Shown piece by piece: positions 1-11,859 of a DNA stretch of 64,000 bases. The stretch is taken from NCBI GenBank assembly GCA_016710625.1, contig JADJVK010000020.1, positions 5,413 through 69,412 of the forward strand, read 5' to 3'. Position numbers and translations under genes: made by a program. The stretch comes from Saprospiraceae bacterium (GTDB lineage Bacteria; Bacteroidota; Bacteroidia; Chitinophagales; Saprospiraceae). Each line of letters begins with the position of its first letter. The stretch's first letter is position 1. Below the pieces are notes generated by a model that was not told where the DNA came from, searched no databases, and saw nothing but the letters and a program-made list of their open reading frames with translations.

Positions 1-163
1 TGGTACCGTATGAAGCACATACTTTTTACCATCTAAAATTAGAGTGTGCCCAGCATTCGGTCCCCCTTGGAATCTCGCAATAATATCGTATTTTTCCGCA
101 AGAAAATCTACAATTTTTCCTTTCCTTCATCTCCCATTGAAGACCTAAAATTACATCGATCAT
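1..163 (-). CDS. purA: Adenylosuccinate synthase, N-terminal part (partial, frameshifted)
   Basis: PurA joins aspartate to IMP using GTP, the first committed step of AMP synthesis in the cytoplasm. Only the first ~54 codons are in the window; the gene runs off the left edge. The reverse strand from the ATG at 161-163 reads MIDVILGLQW, then the phosphate-loop region, then FLAEKYDIIARFQGGPNAGHT and GKKYVLHTVP, the highly conserved family N-terminus. The reading frame is broken near 130-140: the expected GWGDEGKGK loop lacks one G in a G run and one A in an A run. Because the enzyme is central and the damage is in homopolymers, a consensus error is more likely than decay. It follows ffh by 25 bases on the same strand, so the two may be co-transcribed. 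Confidence 0.85.
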
Positions 164-188
164 TTTTTCAGCTTTTTATCATTATTTT

Positions 189-1497
189 CTAAAACCACCC
201 ATTCCTCCCAGGGCGATCATTCCCGGAATTCTTCCAGTTGCAAAGAATGCATCATTTTTTTCTCATTTGCTCGAATTGCTTCATAAAGGCATTGATGTCA
301 TCCATCGATCTGCACAACCTTTGCAATTCTTTGTTTTTTTTTCAAAGTAATGATGTCTGGGTTTCTTCTTCTTCTAAAGTCATTGAAAAAATAATGGACT
401 CCACTTTGGTAAAAGCTTTTCGTCAATATCCAAGTTCTGGAGTCATTTTATTCACCTCACAACATATTGATTAAGCTTTTCAACTCCATTTTTTAATTTG
501 GTTGATTTGGCTCAAAAGTCTTCAAAATCGAATTGGTTTTTTCTAATTCTTTCTCAATCCTTTTGCTTTTTTCTCATCAAATTGCTCCTGTGCCTTTCTA
601 CGAAGGAAACGATATCCCCCATCCCTAATATTCGCTGTGCCAAACGATCTGGATAAAACAAATCCAAAGCATCCATTTTTTCGCCAGTACTAACAAATTT
701 TATGGGCTTCCCTACCGTATATTTAATGGAAAGTGCAGCTCCACCTCTTGTATTCCATCCAATTTGGTCAAAACGACTCCATCGAAATTGATTTTCATTG
801 AAGGCTTGAGCTGTATTCACTGCATCTTGTCCTGTCATTGAATCCACTACAAACAAGGTTTCAGTCGGATTGATAGCATTTTTGATGTTTTGAATCTCCA
901 CCATCATTTTCTTCGTCCACTGCCAAACGTCCAGCAGTATCCACGATCGCTACGTCTATCCCTTTTGCTGCATATTTGATGGCATTCTGTGATATTTCAA
1001 CCTGGATTTTCATTCAAAACCTTATACCTCTACTCCAGTCTGCTCTGCTAAAACAGAGATTTGGTCAATTGCAGCAGGTCTGTACACATCACAAGCTACC
1101 AATAGGACTTTTTTGGCTCTTTTGGTTTTAAGATAAAGGGCAAGTTTTCCTGTAAAAGTTGTCTTACCACTACCTTGCAAGCCAGATATCAACACAACAG
1201 CTGGATTTCCTTTAATGTTTAGCCAACCGTTTGTCCTCATCAAATCCACCAATTGGTCATACAAGGTTTTGACCATCAACTCCTGGTATTTCACAGCTTT
1301 TAATACATTTTCAGTACCAAGTGCCTTTCTCTTTATCTTATCAGTGAATTCTTTGCAATCTTATAATTTACATCGGCAGCAACCAATGCTCTCCTAACTT
1401 CTTTATTGATTCCACAATGTTAAGTTCCGTCAAAACATTTTCCCTTTCAGAACTTTTTGAAGGCGGAATCAAGCCGCTCATTTAAACTTTCAAACAT
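189..1497 (-). CDS. ffh: Signal recognition particle protein Ffh (frameshifted)
   Basis: Ffh is the SRP GTPase that binds signal sequences and 4.5S RNA and delivers ribosomes to FtsY at the membrane. The start at 1495-1497 reads MFESLNERLDSAFKK; the G domain follows with the P-loop GLQGSGKTT near 1160, DVYRPAAIDQ near 1085 and DTAGRLAVDEE near 925, then the stretch up to VERHR near 605. The end is the methionine- and glycine-rich tail MIALGGMGGF with stop at 189-191. Total span ~436 codons, the normal length. At least five one-base indels split it into short open segments (554-907 and 1022-1294 are the longest). As the gene is essential and single copy in bacteria, I infer sequence error rather than a pseudogene. 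Confidence 0.88.
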
Positions 1498-1616
1498 AGT
1501 CAAAAATTAATTTGATGCAAATATAATTTAATCTGTAATTTCCCCACCAATTTTCTTTAATAACGTATGTTTGTCATTCAATTATTAATTTTATTAAATC
1601 AAATTCTCTTATTGAA

Positions 1617-2426
1617 ATGAAAAAGACCAAACTTATCTATGCCTTGTTTTTACTGACAATCGGTTTAGCCATATCAAATCTTTCTATGAAAGACCCCAGC
1701 AACCCGCCGCTGCAAAACAGGAGGACCTTGAGAGCAAACATGTAGCACTACTTCAGGATGTCACTCGGTGGAAGTTATCAAGGAACCATCCAATTGGTTG
1801 GATTACCTGATACTGTTTTGCCATCTACTTTATATACCATAACTTTCACTTCCAATAGCACAACTGCAGTTAGAGGAGGTTATGAATTAACTTGTTTGGA
1901 TGGGTTAAATGTGAAATGCGGAACATTAGCTGCTGGATCAGGTACTAATCTAACAACTTCAGGTGGAAAACAATATGTTCGCCAATCTTCTGCAAAAAAT
2001 TATAGTGCTGGTAAAGCAACATGGGTATTTAATTGGACATCGCCTGCAACAGCTGCTGGTGATAGTATTAAATTCTATGGTAGCTCTTTATTAGCGAATG
2101 GCAATGGTGGCACATCTGGAGATAATGCGATTACATTAGCTAAAAAAGTTATTTTGGCAAAACCTACTGCTACTTTTGATGCAATATTAGAAAGTAAAGT
2201 ATCTGTTTTCCCAATTCCTGCTAAAGATATTTTAAATGTAACTGTAGATGCATCGATTACAAATGCAACTATCAATATTTTTGATATGAATGGAAAAGAA
2301 ATTTACAATAATTCTTTATCAGAAAAAAATCAAATAGATATAAGTAATTATAATGGTGGAACTTATATTGTTAAGATCAATAGCAAAGAAGGAACTTTGA
2401 GCAAAAAAATATTAATCAATAAATAG
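1617..2426 (+). CDS. Choice-of-anchor V domain protein with T9SS type A sorting domain (frameshifted)
   Basis: A secreted protein of ~270 aa. The ATG at 1617 opens a signal peptide (MKKTKLIYALFLLTIGLA). After two or three small indels between 1685 and 1760 the text resumes as a TGGPGEQTC-TTSGCH-like segment followed by GSYQGTIQLVGLPDT, the pattern of choice-of-anchor V proteins, whose cysteine/histidine cluster recalls a cytochrome-type CxxCH but is not a canonical haem site here. The open frame from 1758 continues as a beta-rich domain, and the last ~75 residues (VFPIPAKDILNV ... DMNGKEIYN ... YIVKINSKEG) are a type A C-terminal sorting domain that directs export by the type IX system and cell-surface attachment. 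A stem-loop terminator follows. Function beyond surface location is unknown. Confidence 0.75.
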
Positions 2427-2442
2427 ATTTTTAATCAATTTT

Positions 2443-2485
2443 TTAAAAGGCAATTTCGATTGAATTCGAGATTGCCTTTTTTTAT
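2443..2485 (+). terminator. Rho-independent terminator after the choice-of-anchor V gene
   Basis: Inverted repeat AAGGCAATTTCGA / TCGAGATTGCCTT around a short loop, followed by a run of seven or more T. It starts 20 bases after the stop codon. Confidence 0.8.
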
Positions 2486-2961
2486 TTCACCAATGTTATT
2501 AAACATTGTAATAAAAGAAAATTCAATTTTAATTTCTACATATATACCAATCTATTAAATTCTCTATAATAAAAATATTGTATTTTAAAAAATCAATTTT
2601 AAAGATATCTTTTTAACGAATTACTATTTTAATCAATCATAATTCACTCAAATTGTGTACATTATGTTACATCTTATTCGATAAAATAAATGAAATAATT
2701 CAATAAAATAATCATCACACAAAATTTACATCTACTTTCTTTATTATATTCATACCCATCTGATAATCATATCAGAATATATTACAATAAAATTTATCCT
2801 TATATTTTTTATTATAACATATTTAAAGCATTAAAAAATTACATGTTACAAATTGGAAAAACTGGTAATATTATTGCTTACAACTAAGTAAATAAATAAC
2901 TGCAAATCTTAATATTAACTATAAAACCAAAGGCTATTCAAATTATCAAACAAAATTTTAT
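2486..2961. other. AT-rich intergenic region upstream of the adhesin gene
   Basis: About 475 bases of very AT-rich sequence with no plausible coding frame on either strand and no RNA gene I can recognise. It must carry the promoter of the large adhesin gene, but no clear TTG-N19-TAnnTTTG match stands out. Confidence 0.5.
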
Positions 2962-5900
2962 ATGACATTATTAGTAAATTTTACAAGTAAGTTCAGGTTA
3001 CTAAGTCAATTACTTACCTTCATTTTATTGATTTCTTCCCTTCAAGTTTTTGCTGAAGGGTCAAAGATATTAATAAAAACTTATAAGCGATTATTCTTAT
3101 ATGCCTATGACCCATTGTTTGCTCAACAATTAAAGTATTTTAAAAACAAGGCGAGTTCATCAATGTAGGAGCAAAAGTCATGTGGGCTTGAAAGGTGGAT
3201 TCATTAAAGTGTATGCACCATCAGGAGCCTTAGTGGCAACATTCGACGATGCAAATGGACCTGGAATTATCAATAATAACGTAGAAGAGGACGGTGGTCC
3301 TACAGGTGGCGGAACCCTTATGGGTACAGGTTACAAACCTGGGGTGGTGCCGGCTACTGAAGAAGGGGTATATTCTGTCCACATTTCTTATCCAGATTTT
3401 GTATATAGTCTTGATTTTAAAGCTTTCAATAATTTGGATGTTGGTCAACCTTGGACTAGAGCAGCAGATCAGCCTGCAACCATCCGAAGAGTAGTCTTAG
3501 CATGGGATATTACCATTTCTCAAAATGCTGCTGGAAATGAAACTGGCTCGACTTTGCTAAAAGGTAGAGTTTTTTCACAAGATTTGAATTGTATTATCAA
3601 TAATAATGGAAATAATGCATCCCCTTCGTTTTATATCCAAACCAAGGATGGAGTTTTGTACCAAATCGACTTCACCAATGTAGATCCTTGGGGATTCCCA
3701 TTGGTTTCGAATAATGTAGGTTTGACGAATGATAAAAGACAACCTTATATAAGTCTTTTGGAAATGCAAATTACAAAAGAACGGCAAATCTATCTGAAAT
3801 GGTGGCTGGTGGTAATTATCTTTATGGTTTCACAGGCAAGGGATATGATGGAACCTGTATAACAATAAAATTTTCATCAACCCACTGAGGATGATTGACC
3901 GCTACAGCGCTTGGTTACTGATATTTTCAGAAAAGACACTTATACCACTTGGTTGAAAAATGCTGAGCCAGAAGGTATTGCAAATTTTTCAAAATTGGAA
4001 TTATATCTTTGAACCCAATTGTGATATAAATACAATTGAAATAGAAAAAAGGAGGAAATTCTCGTTTCTACTCAAATATGTCTGGAACAGGTTGACTATC
4101 CTTGGATTTTAACGATGGAGATTTTTATGTGATCCCGAGGAGTTAAAACTTAGTGGTTCTCATCAATAAAGGCGATAACTAAATATTTTGAGACGAAAAA
4201 TTGGGGAATGGCACCATTGCATGAACTTGAGCTCAAAATCTGATTTCAATTATGTTTTCATTGAGAAGTGGGGAAATTCATGTGATGATGAATGACATCG
4301 GAAAACAACCCCGCGGTACTTTGATTACTAGACTAAGGGACTAGAGGCTCCAGAGTATCATTTATTATGACCATTCTACCCATCGGTGGAGGAGTAAGTG
4401 GTGGTGGAACAGCTGAAATCCACAATCTACCAATACGCCTTACTTACATGGGTAACTTTGGTAACGACTAAATGTTGGATTATTGGGCACATTTAGGCAG
4501 AGCCAAAAATATTAGATAAATTATCTAATATAGCAGCTAAAGATTATAGTGCTGCACCTATCGATAGAGATAAAGATGGAATTCTGACGTTGTTGACTTG
4601 GATGACGATAACGACGGAGCGAGTGATGTGCAAGAATTTGCAACTCTGGAAAAATTCACTTGCTTAACAAATTCTAGCGACCCATCGGCAGATGATGATT
4701 TGGACAGAATTCCAAAATTATAGGATGCATTTAATGGAACTACAACAAGTTGGTTCTGGTTGTATTGATGCAAATAATGACGGCATCTGTGATGCGTCAT
4801 TTTAGTTATTTATGATACGGACGGTGATAATATTCCCTGATCATTTGACCTAGATAGCGATAATGACGGAATCACCGACTTAGACGAGGCTGGTCATAAC
4901 CAACCCGATGTGATAGAAATGGAGACCGATGGTTTGCCAATTGTTTTTGGAAAAAACGGATTGTATGATCCAATAGATATCGACACTAGTAGCCTTACTG
5001 CTGGTTCTAAAATAATTCCTGGGATACTGACGGTAATGGCATTCCCACCATGACGATTTAGATAGTGATAATGACGAAATTTTTTGACTTGAGAGAGGTA
5101 GATTACGGTTATGAAATCGTGGATAAAACAACGATGGTAGAATAGAGATTTCTACTGGTTTATCGGTTGATGCAAATGGTCTAGCAAATTATTATCAGTC
5201 AACCCAATGCCAATCAACCAATTGGTTATCCAAAAGATTTTGACAACGATGGCATTCCAGATTGGAAGGACTTGGATAGCGACAATGATGGTATCAACGA
5301 TGTCGCTGAACTGAGCTTACCAGATGATGATAACGACGGAATCATTGGCACAGGAAACCAAAGGTGAATGGGGACGAGGTTGAAACAGCAGAGGCAAAAG
5401 GCAATCCTTTAGGCAGCACTAACAACCCAACCGATACGGGACAACGATGGCATTCCAGACTGGCACGATGCAGATAGCGATAATGATGGCATTCCTGACG
5501 TAATCGAAGCCGGGATTTGTTGACCCAGATAAAGATGGGGCAAGTAGCAACTGAAAAACAGGCAGAATCCTTTTGGTCATCCAAAAGACAATCCAAGTCA
5601 ATTACACCAGATTATGACAAAGATGGTGTTTCAGATTTTAGAGATATACAACGCAATTTTGACGTTAGACAAGCCAGCAAACAATATTGATGCGGTTTTG
5701 TCCGAATGCAAATATTGGAATTGACTTGCTCAAAGCTAATTATTTAAGAGCACAGTTCATATGGTTGAATAAGAAAGCGACACCCTTCTAAAACAAACAT
5801 TAACAAATTGATTATCAATGCAAAAGACGTAAAAGCAATCAGCCCATTCTCGGTTTACATCACTCATATTGTTGTAAATCTAATGTTTCTGATCCTCTTG

Positions 5901-8135
5901 AGGTCAAAATAAAATCTTTGCTCGTTGGTGCTCAAAATGACTGCAGTGAATGATACGTTCAGAGGCTACCAACAGAATTTTATCAAATTCAGTAGTTCCG
6001 AATGATTTGATTTCGAATGTAAAATGGAAAGCAGCCTCGTAACAGCGCCAACGAAAGGAAATTTAACTCTGAATCCAAATGGTACTTTTAGTTATGTCCA
6101 AAAAATTACAATGGAAATGATCAATTTACCTATAAGTTAGAGTTTGAAGAATGTCCAGAAATAAATTCAGTAGCTTTTGAAAATTGATGTTATCCAATAT
6201 AGCATTGATATTGATAAAGATGCATTACGATGATGTGGATTTAGATGACGATAATGACGGAGTAAGTGATGCGCAAGAATTTGCAATCGAGGAAAAGGAT
6301 TTTCTTGTCTTCCCTAGCGGTTTGATCCACCAGAGATGAGGATTTGGACGGCATTCCCAACTATAAAGATGCGATCAAAGATTACAATGGCAGCCTTCAA
6401 GATGTGTGGATGGAAATAATGATGGTATTTGCGATATTATCAATGCTAGTTTTGATACTGATGGAGATAATGTCCTGTGATCATTTGGACTTAGATAGCG
6501 ATAATGATGGCATTACAGATTTGGATGAAGCAGTGACATAACAACCTGGATTTAGATAGAAATGGTGTAATTGATGGTGCACCTAATGCTTTCGGAATCA
6601 ATGGATTGTGACGATCCAATTGATAAAGATGTGAATAGCTTAACCGCAGGTTCAAAATTACACCCATTGATAATGACTGGTGATTCTTCGTTCCAGATCA
6701 CGATGATTTAGATAGTGAGAACGATGGAATTTATGACTTGAGAGAAGCAGATTATGGTTAAGGAATTGGCTGATTTGAACAATGATGGAAGAATAGATGT
6801 GAACGGCACTAACCCTGTTGATGCAAAAGGTTTACCATCCATCATCAGCCCAGGCTCTTAACGGGCAACAAACCAATCGGTTATCCAAGATTTCGATGGA
6901 GATGGCGTTCCAGATTGGTACGATTTAGTAAATAGCGATAACGACGGTATCAATGATGTGCTGAAGCTAGTTTACCAGACGACGATAACGGGGATGGTAT
7001 CATTGGTACTAGAAACCAAAGGAATGGAGATGGAGTTGCGACAGCTGATTCTAAAGGAACCAATAACAGCAACAAACAAACCAACCGATACGGATGGAGA
7101 TGGAATTTGATTGGCATGATGGAGATAGCGATAACGAGACGGCATCAAAGACGTGATAGAAGTTGGATTCTCCGACCCAGACAATGATGGGCAAGCGCAC
7201 GGAAAGTCCTATTGTAAATCCATTTGGTCAACCACAAAGGGGCAACAAATCTAAAACACCTGATTTTGATAAAGATGGTATTCCAGACTTTAGAGATATT
7301 GAATGTAATTTGGTTTTAGACAAACCGACCTTAACCAATAGTGAAGATGTTTGTCCAAATAGCGATATCATTCTGTATGCTCAGAGTAACTATCCATCTA
7401 CTATGGTATGGTACAATGCTTCTGGAGATACTTTTGAGTAAAACAGCAAATCATTGGTTATCAATGCAATAATACAAAGGCAATCAGTCCTTATTTCGTC
7501 CAGATTTTATAACGGCTGCAAATCGACTTTATCGGATCCTCTACAAGTAAAACTAAAGGCGATTCCGCTAAATGCTGATTTTAATGCAGTTAATGATAGG
7601 CTATAGAGTTGCCATCAATGGCAGTTTGACATCCAATGTTACATTAAACGATGCTTATAGCAATGCTTTCAATTGGATAGTTGCTGTAGCTACTGCTCCT
7701 CAAAATGGAACAGTGACTATTTCAACAAATGGTGAATTCACTTACAAACCAAACAATGGCTACAAAGGAGCGGATAAGTTTACTTACAAATTAGCTTATG
7801 CTGACTGTCCAGATATCTTCAAAACGGCGGAAGTAGTGCTTGATGTGAATAACGACAATGTTGATGATTGTAATATTCCAAATATCATCACTCCTAATGA
7901 TGATGATGAAAATGATGTTTTAATCATCCCTTGTGCTGATAGCTATCCTGAAAGTGAATTGACTGTTTATAATAAATGGGGCTCAGTGGTTTATAATGAA
8001 AGAAATTATAAAAACAAATGGAAAAGGACTTACAATGGGGACTTACTTCCAGCAGGAACATATTACTATACTTACAAATTGAAACCTTCGGACTCAAAAT
8101 GCAAAGTAGGTTATGTAACCATCGTAAGAGATTAA
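2962..8135 (+). CDS. Giant TSP3-repeat surface adhesin with gliding-motility-associated C-terminal (T9SS type B) domain, heavily frameshifted
   Basis: The ATG at 2962 opens a long signal peptide ending LQVFA. After a break near 3070-3180 an N-terminal beta-rich domain is readable to ~3860. From ~4560 to ~7330 the sequence encodes many calcium-binding thrombospondin type 3 motifs of the form DxDxDGIxD (DNDGIPDW, DSDNDGITD), in two copies of one 1.65-kb module that each end in a cadherin/tandem-type domain (AVND ... NGTFSY ... DQFTYKL). The last ~90 residues (PNIITPNDDDENDV ... YNKWGSVVY ... LLPAGTYYY) are the CHU_C / gliding-motility-associated sorting domain. The frame is broken dozens of times between 3.8 and 7.6 kb, so no continuous product can be translated; full length would be ~1720 aa. 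The next two genes are its usual partners: PorP/SprF and an OmpA/PD40 protein. Consensus error in a repetitive gene seems more likely than decay, but a true pseudogene cannot be excluded. Confidence 0.75.
4565..7860 (+). repeat. Tandem duplication of a ~1.65-kb adhesin module
   Basis: Matching landmarks recur about 1650 bases apart: GATGACGATAA-GACGGAG at 4602 and 6248, AAGATTTTAGATAGTGA-type text at 5058 and 6708, and TTTAGAGATAT at 5638 and 7289. Each copy runs TSP3 repeats, a VCPN-type link, then a DQFTYKL / DKFTYKL domain. Copies are 4565-6215 and 6216-7860, clearly diverged from each other, so the duplication is not recent. Confidence 0.75.
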
Positions 8136-8171
8136 TTAACAGCCATTTAATTAAATAATAAAATTATTAAA

Positions 8172-9088
8172 ATGAAAAATAATATTCTTTTAATCATATT
8201 CATAGCATTGGGACTGAATGCCTTTGGTCAACAAGAGGTTCAATTCACCCATTATGCCTATCACAAATTAGCTTATAACCCTGCCGTAGCTGGTAGCTTA
8301 GGAAATGGCGTTTTGGGCGCAATTTATCGCAACCAATGGTCAGGAATTCCTGGAGCTCCTCGAACTGGTTCTATTTATGGGCACATGCCCATTATGAATG
8401 ATAAAGCTGGAGTTGGTTTGTATCTAACGAATGATAGACTTGGTTTTACAAGTTCCAATTTTGCAGCTATTTCTTATGCTTACCGAATGAAAATTGGATA
8501 TGGCATGACTTTGAGTCTAGGGCTGCAAGGAGAAATCGAGCACACTTCATTAGATTGGTCGAAAGCAGACCCGAACTCAGTGAATGATCAAATAATCGGT
8601 AGCGGAGCTAGCAACAAAGTAGGTGGAAATGCAGGAGCAGGTTTGTATTTACAACACAGAAAATTCTTTTTCGGGTTTTCCGTTCCTCGTTTGTTCAAAA
8701 ACACACTTTATCGAAATGTAGGAAATACTTTATCGAATAGAGATTTTAGATCCTACTTTATATCTGGAGGAGCGAATGTGCCTTTGACCAACAATGTGAC
8801 TTTAGTGCCAATGGCATTAATCAGTTTTGGTCCATCCATTCCTGCATCAGTTGATTTGGGAGCAAACTTTTTGTTCTTCCAAAAATCAGTGTGGGAGCAA
8901 ACTGGAGAGCATTGGACAGTTTCGACGGATTGGTGATGTTGCAATTGAACAAAAAATCAGAGCAGGATTTGCTTATGATTTCACCTCTTCCTCTAAAAAA
9001 ATCTACCGCTGGTAGTTGGGAAGTGATGTTGGAGTACCAATTTAAATGCAACGACAATGAAATTGTTAACTCTATCAGATATTTTTAA
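8172..9088 (+). CDS. Type IX secretion system membrane protein PorP/SprF family (frameshifted near C-terminus)
   Basis: An outer-membrane beta-barrel protein of ~305 aa that pairs with large T9SS substrates bearing type B sorting domains and is needed for their secretion or anchoring. The signal peptide (MKNNILLIIFIALGLNAFG) is followed by the family hallmark QQEVQFTHYAYHKLAYNPA and IYRNQWSGIPGAPRT near residues 20-60. The frame is intact to ~8890; then three small indels (near 8890, 8955 and 9000) spread the ending over three frames. Repaired, it reads NWRALDSFDGLVMLQLN, RAGFAYDFTSS and finally EVMLEYQFKCNDNEIVNSIRYF, the typical family end. It sits 36 bases after the adhesin stop. Confidence 0.88.
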
Positions 9089-9109
9089 ATAGCAATAATT
9101 TTAAAAAAA

Positions 9110-10919
9110 ATGAATTTTAAATTTATATTAATAATGTGCCTAAGTCTTTCTTTTACAGGGCTTTTTGCACAAAATTATCAATTAAAAAATTTAGATATTG
9201 TCAATTCGGAATATCTTGATTTCAGCCCAATACGATACAAACAAGGCATTCTTTTTACTTCCACTAGAGACACAGTTGTAAGTGCAAAGACAAAAGAACG
9301 GATGACAACTACACTAATCTTTATTATGGCGATATCAATTCTGGCAAAGTAACCGAATTGATTGGGGATGTAAATGGCAGACATCATGATGGTGTGGCTA
9401 CTTTATCCAATAATAATTCACTTTATTTTACTCGAACCAACAAAATCGGGAAGAGCAGAATGGGGGTGAAAGATTTGAAGATTTACAAACTCAAATACGA
9501 TAATGGAGAGTGGTTGAACGACGGAGAAGTGCCATTTAATAGCAAAGAATATTCTACTGCTCACCCTACATTGAGTCCTGATGGGCAAAAGCTCTATTTT
9601 TCTTCAAATCGACCAGGTTCTATCGGAGGGATGGATATTTGGATGAGTACAAAAGAAAAAAATGGCAACTGGGGTGCTCCAGTGAATTTAGGGGCAAATG
9701 TGAATTCAAAGGGAAATGAGGTTTTTCCTTTCCTATCAGAAAATAATGAATTGTTCTTCTCTTCTGACGGACATGAAGGAAGCCAAAAGTTGGATATCTA
9801 CAAGGTGAATCTTGCAGACTTATCCGCTATTACTCGACTAAACGAGACCATCAACTCCCCTTATGATGACTTTGGGTATGCAGAATATGAGAATGGCACT
9901 TTTGGTTACATGAGCTCAAACAGACCTGGTGGAAAGGGTGGAGATGACATTTATGTATTCAAAAAACAAAATATCAATTTGCCCAAATGCAAGATTATTG
10001 TTATCGATGCGGCTAATAATCAAATGATTAGCAAGCCAGCAATTGCAGCAGCAGCGAACAACAACACCTTGACGAATACGGATGACTTTTGATGATTACT
10101 CCCGATAATGGGCAATTATATACTATTTTGGTGAGCAAGGCGGGTTATCAGCCCAAAGAAATCAAAGTTTCTGGCTTAGAGCTGGCAACTACACCTGAAT
10201 ATAAAGTGCCATTAACGAAATTGGCTCCAGTGAAAACGGTATCCAAATTGGTGATAAAATCAAGACCGAGTCAACAATTGGTGCCGAATGCCAGTGTGAA
10301 AATAGAAAAGCAATGTGGCAACAATGCTACTGAAACGATCATTTCAAATTCAGGCGAAAGTGAGATTTCGATGGAATGCAGTTGCAATTACAAAATAACG
10401 GTCCTAAAAGATGGTTTTGCTGCTCAGACCAAATCATTTGTATCTCCAAGCTGCGACAATCCAGCTTCTGTAACCCAGGTGATCGAATTGGAGCCTGTGA
10501 AAACCTTCGAAGGAACGGAGATCAAGCAAGGAGCGGTTATCACTTTGAAGGATATTTATTATGATTACAACAAATACAATATCCGTCCAGATGCAAGAGT
10601 AGTGTTAGATAAGGTGGTGAATTTGATGAATCAATATCCATCTTTGGAGATTGAGTTAGCTTCACATACGGATAGCAGGGGCAATAATCAATATAATCAA
10701 ACGTTATCACAGAATCGTGCCCAATCGGCGGTAGAATACATCGTATCGAGAGGAATTGCAGGTTCGAGATTGAGAGCAGGAGGTTATGGAGAATCTCAAT
10801 TGACCAACCATTGTGCGGATGGCGTAAAATGCTCTGAGCAGGAGCACCAATCCAACAGAAGAACAGAAGTCAGGGTTTTAAAATTTGAAGAATCGAATGT
10901 AAATATAATTAAAGAGTAG
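9110..10919 (+). CDS. OmpA family protein with PD40 beta-propeller repeats (T9SS-associated), frameshifted
   Basis: Predicted periplasmic/outer-membrane lipoprotein-like or exported protein of ~600 aa. The signal peptide ends GLFAQ. PD40/WD40-like blades follow (AHPTLSPDGQKLYFSSNRPG and NEVFPFLSENNELFFSSDG), then a carboxypeptidase-regulatory-like beta-sandwich (~residues 325-460), then an OmpA domain with DIYYDYNKYNIRPDARVVLD, LASHTDSRGNNQYN and NRRTEVRVL, which binds peptidoglycan. The layout resembles PorE-type proteins. Two indels break it: a missing G near 9300 and a break at ~10085 where the first long frame stops and the next begins. It is the third gene of the adhesin-PorP-OmpA set and ends at a strong terminator. 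Confidence 0.85.
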
Positions 10920-10928
10920 ATTTTTTAT

Positions 10929-10963
10929 CCTTGCAGATCATCGCATCTGCAAGGGTTTTTTTA
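10929..10963 (+). terminator. Rho-independent terminator of the adhesin operon
   Basis: A 10-bp perfect stem CCTTGCAGAT / ATCTGCAAGG with a six-base loop, followed by a T run, starting 10 bases after the OmpA-family stop codon. Confidence 0.88.
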
Positions 10964-11332
10964 TTACTCCACCACCACCAACTTCCCAATACCCTCTATT
11001 CTTTTTTCTTTTAATAATTGCACTATATAAAATCCTTTTTGTTTAGGGGCATCAAATGTCCAATTGTTTTGTAAAGGCATAGTGGAAATAAGTTTCCCGC
11101 CAATATCAAAGATAGAAAACTGATAGTTTTCAATGGCTGTTGTTTCTTTAAGTCGTATTTGAATAGTTGCCCCTGATGTTACCAAATTAGGAATTAGTTC
11201 AAGAGCTGCATTATTGTCCAAGTTCGTTAATATCTACGGTACATATAGTTTGGCTTGGTTGACATAAAAGGTAGTTTGAGCATCCAAAAAGATATATTTT
11301 AATACTAAAACTAAGATTAGCGTTTTTTTCAT
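10964..11332 (-). pseudogene. Remnant of a T9SS-secreted protein: signal peptide joined to a sorting domain, with an internal stop
   Basis: From the ATG at 11330-11332 the reverse strand reads a signal peptide (MKKTLILVLVLKYIFLDAQ), 13 more residues, then an in-frame TAG at residue 33, and then in the same frame a T9SS type A sorting domain (residues ~47-122: TIQIRLKETTAIENYQF, FDIGGKLIS, GFYIVQLLKEK). There is no functional domain between export signal and sorting tail. The frame is kept across the stop, so this is not explained by a simple indel. The segment from 11221 is still open for 85 codons. I read it as the remains of a surface protein that lost its central part, though a substitution error at the stop is possible. 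Confidence 0.6.
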
Positions 11333-11426
11333 TTTCCGAAATTAATCCATTTAGAAATACTCTCCAATATATCCTTATTTGAACCAAAACGCTGCATCTA
11401 ATACAGTATTTTATGGCATTGATTCA

Positions 11427-11463
11427 AAAAAAAACACCCTTCCGCAACTTATCGAAAGGGTGC
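11427..11463 (-). terminator. Rho-independent terminator of the 118-aa gene
   Basis: On the minus strand, CACCCTTTC / GGAAGGGTG stem followed by a run of nine T, 23 bases downstream of the stop codon at 11486. Confidence 0.82.
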
Positions 11464-11485
11464 AACTCACACTAAAAATCTATAT

Positions 11486-11842
11486 TTATGCCACTTCAGA
11501 CACTTTTCTTTTGGGTTGAATACGATTTATCTTTTTCGTACCACCTGCTTTTTCATATTCGTCAGAGTTCCTTCCATATTTCGAAGCCACCCCACTCAAC
11601 ATTCTATCTGACAAATCTTTCAAAGACTTTTTACTTTCCAACACATTGTTTCTTAGTTCATCTACTAGCGATAGTTGGGTATTGTATGCATTCAATTTAT
11701 CCCTTAAATCTTTAATTGCATTTTCGTAAAACGATAAGGTAAGTCCATTGCCTAAATCCAAATTAGCACTAATGGATTTCATTGCGGCACTTCTTGCAAT
11801 CGCTTCATCATAATGTGAATTGATTTTCTTTCTTCTTGACAT
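11486..11842 (-). CDS. Hypothetical small coiled-coil protein (118 aa)
   Basis: I do not recognise the family. The product is basic and largely helical: it starts MSRRKKINSHYDEAIARSAA, has a heptad-like middle (residues ~45-85, LRDKLNAYNTQLSLVDELRNN) suggesting a coiled coil, and ends with a lysine-rich tail. There is no signal peptide or membrane segment, so it should be cytoplasmic. The ATG is clear, the gene has its own terminator, and it stands alone beside the 0.9-kb repeat-bearing gap. Intact frame, with no sign of indels. Confidence 0.6.
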   Translation of the reverse strand: MSRRKKINSHYDEAIARSAAMKSISANLDLGNGLTLSFYENAIKDLRDKLNAYNTQLSLVDELRNNVLESKKSLKDLSDRMLSGVASKYGRNSDEYEKAGGTKKINRIQPKRKVSEVA

Positions 11843-11859
11843 GTATTTAATGTTTTATG

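Noticed and set aside
238..474. 78-aa frame antisense to the ffh C-terminal region
   Set aside because: It is the reverse complement of ffh coding text and its product is low-complexity with no family resemblance.
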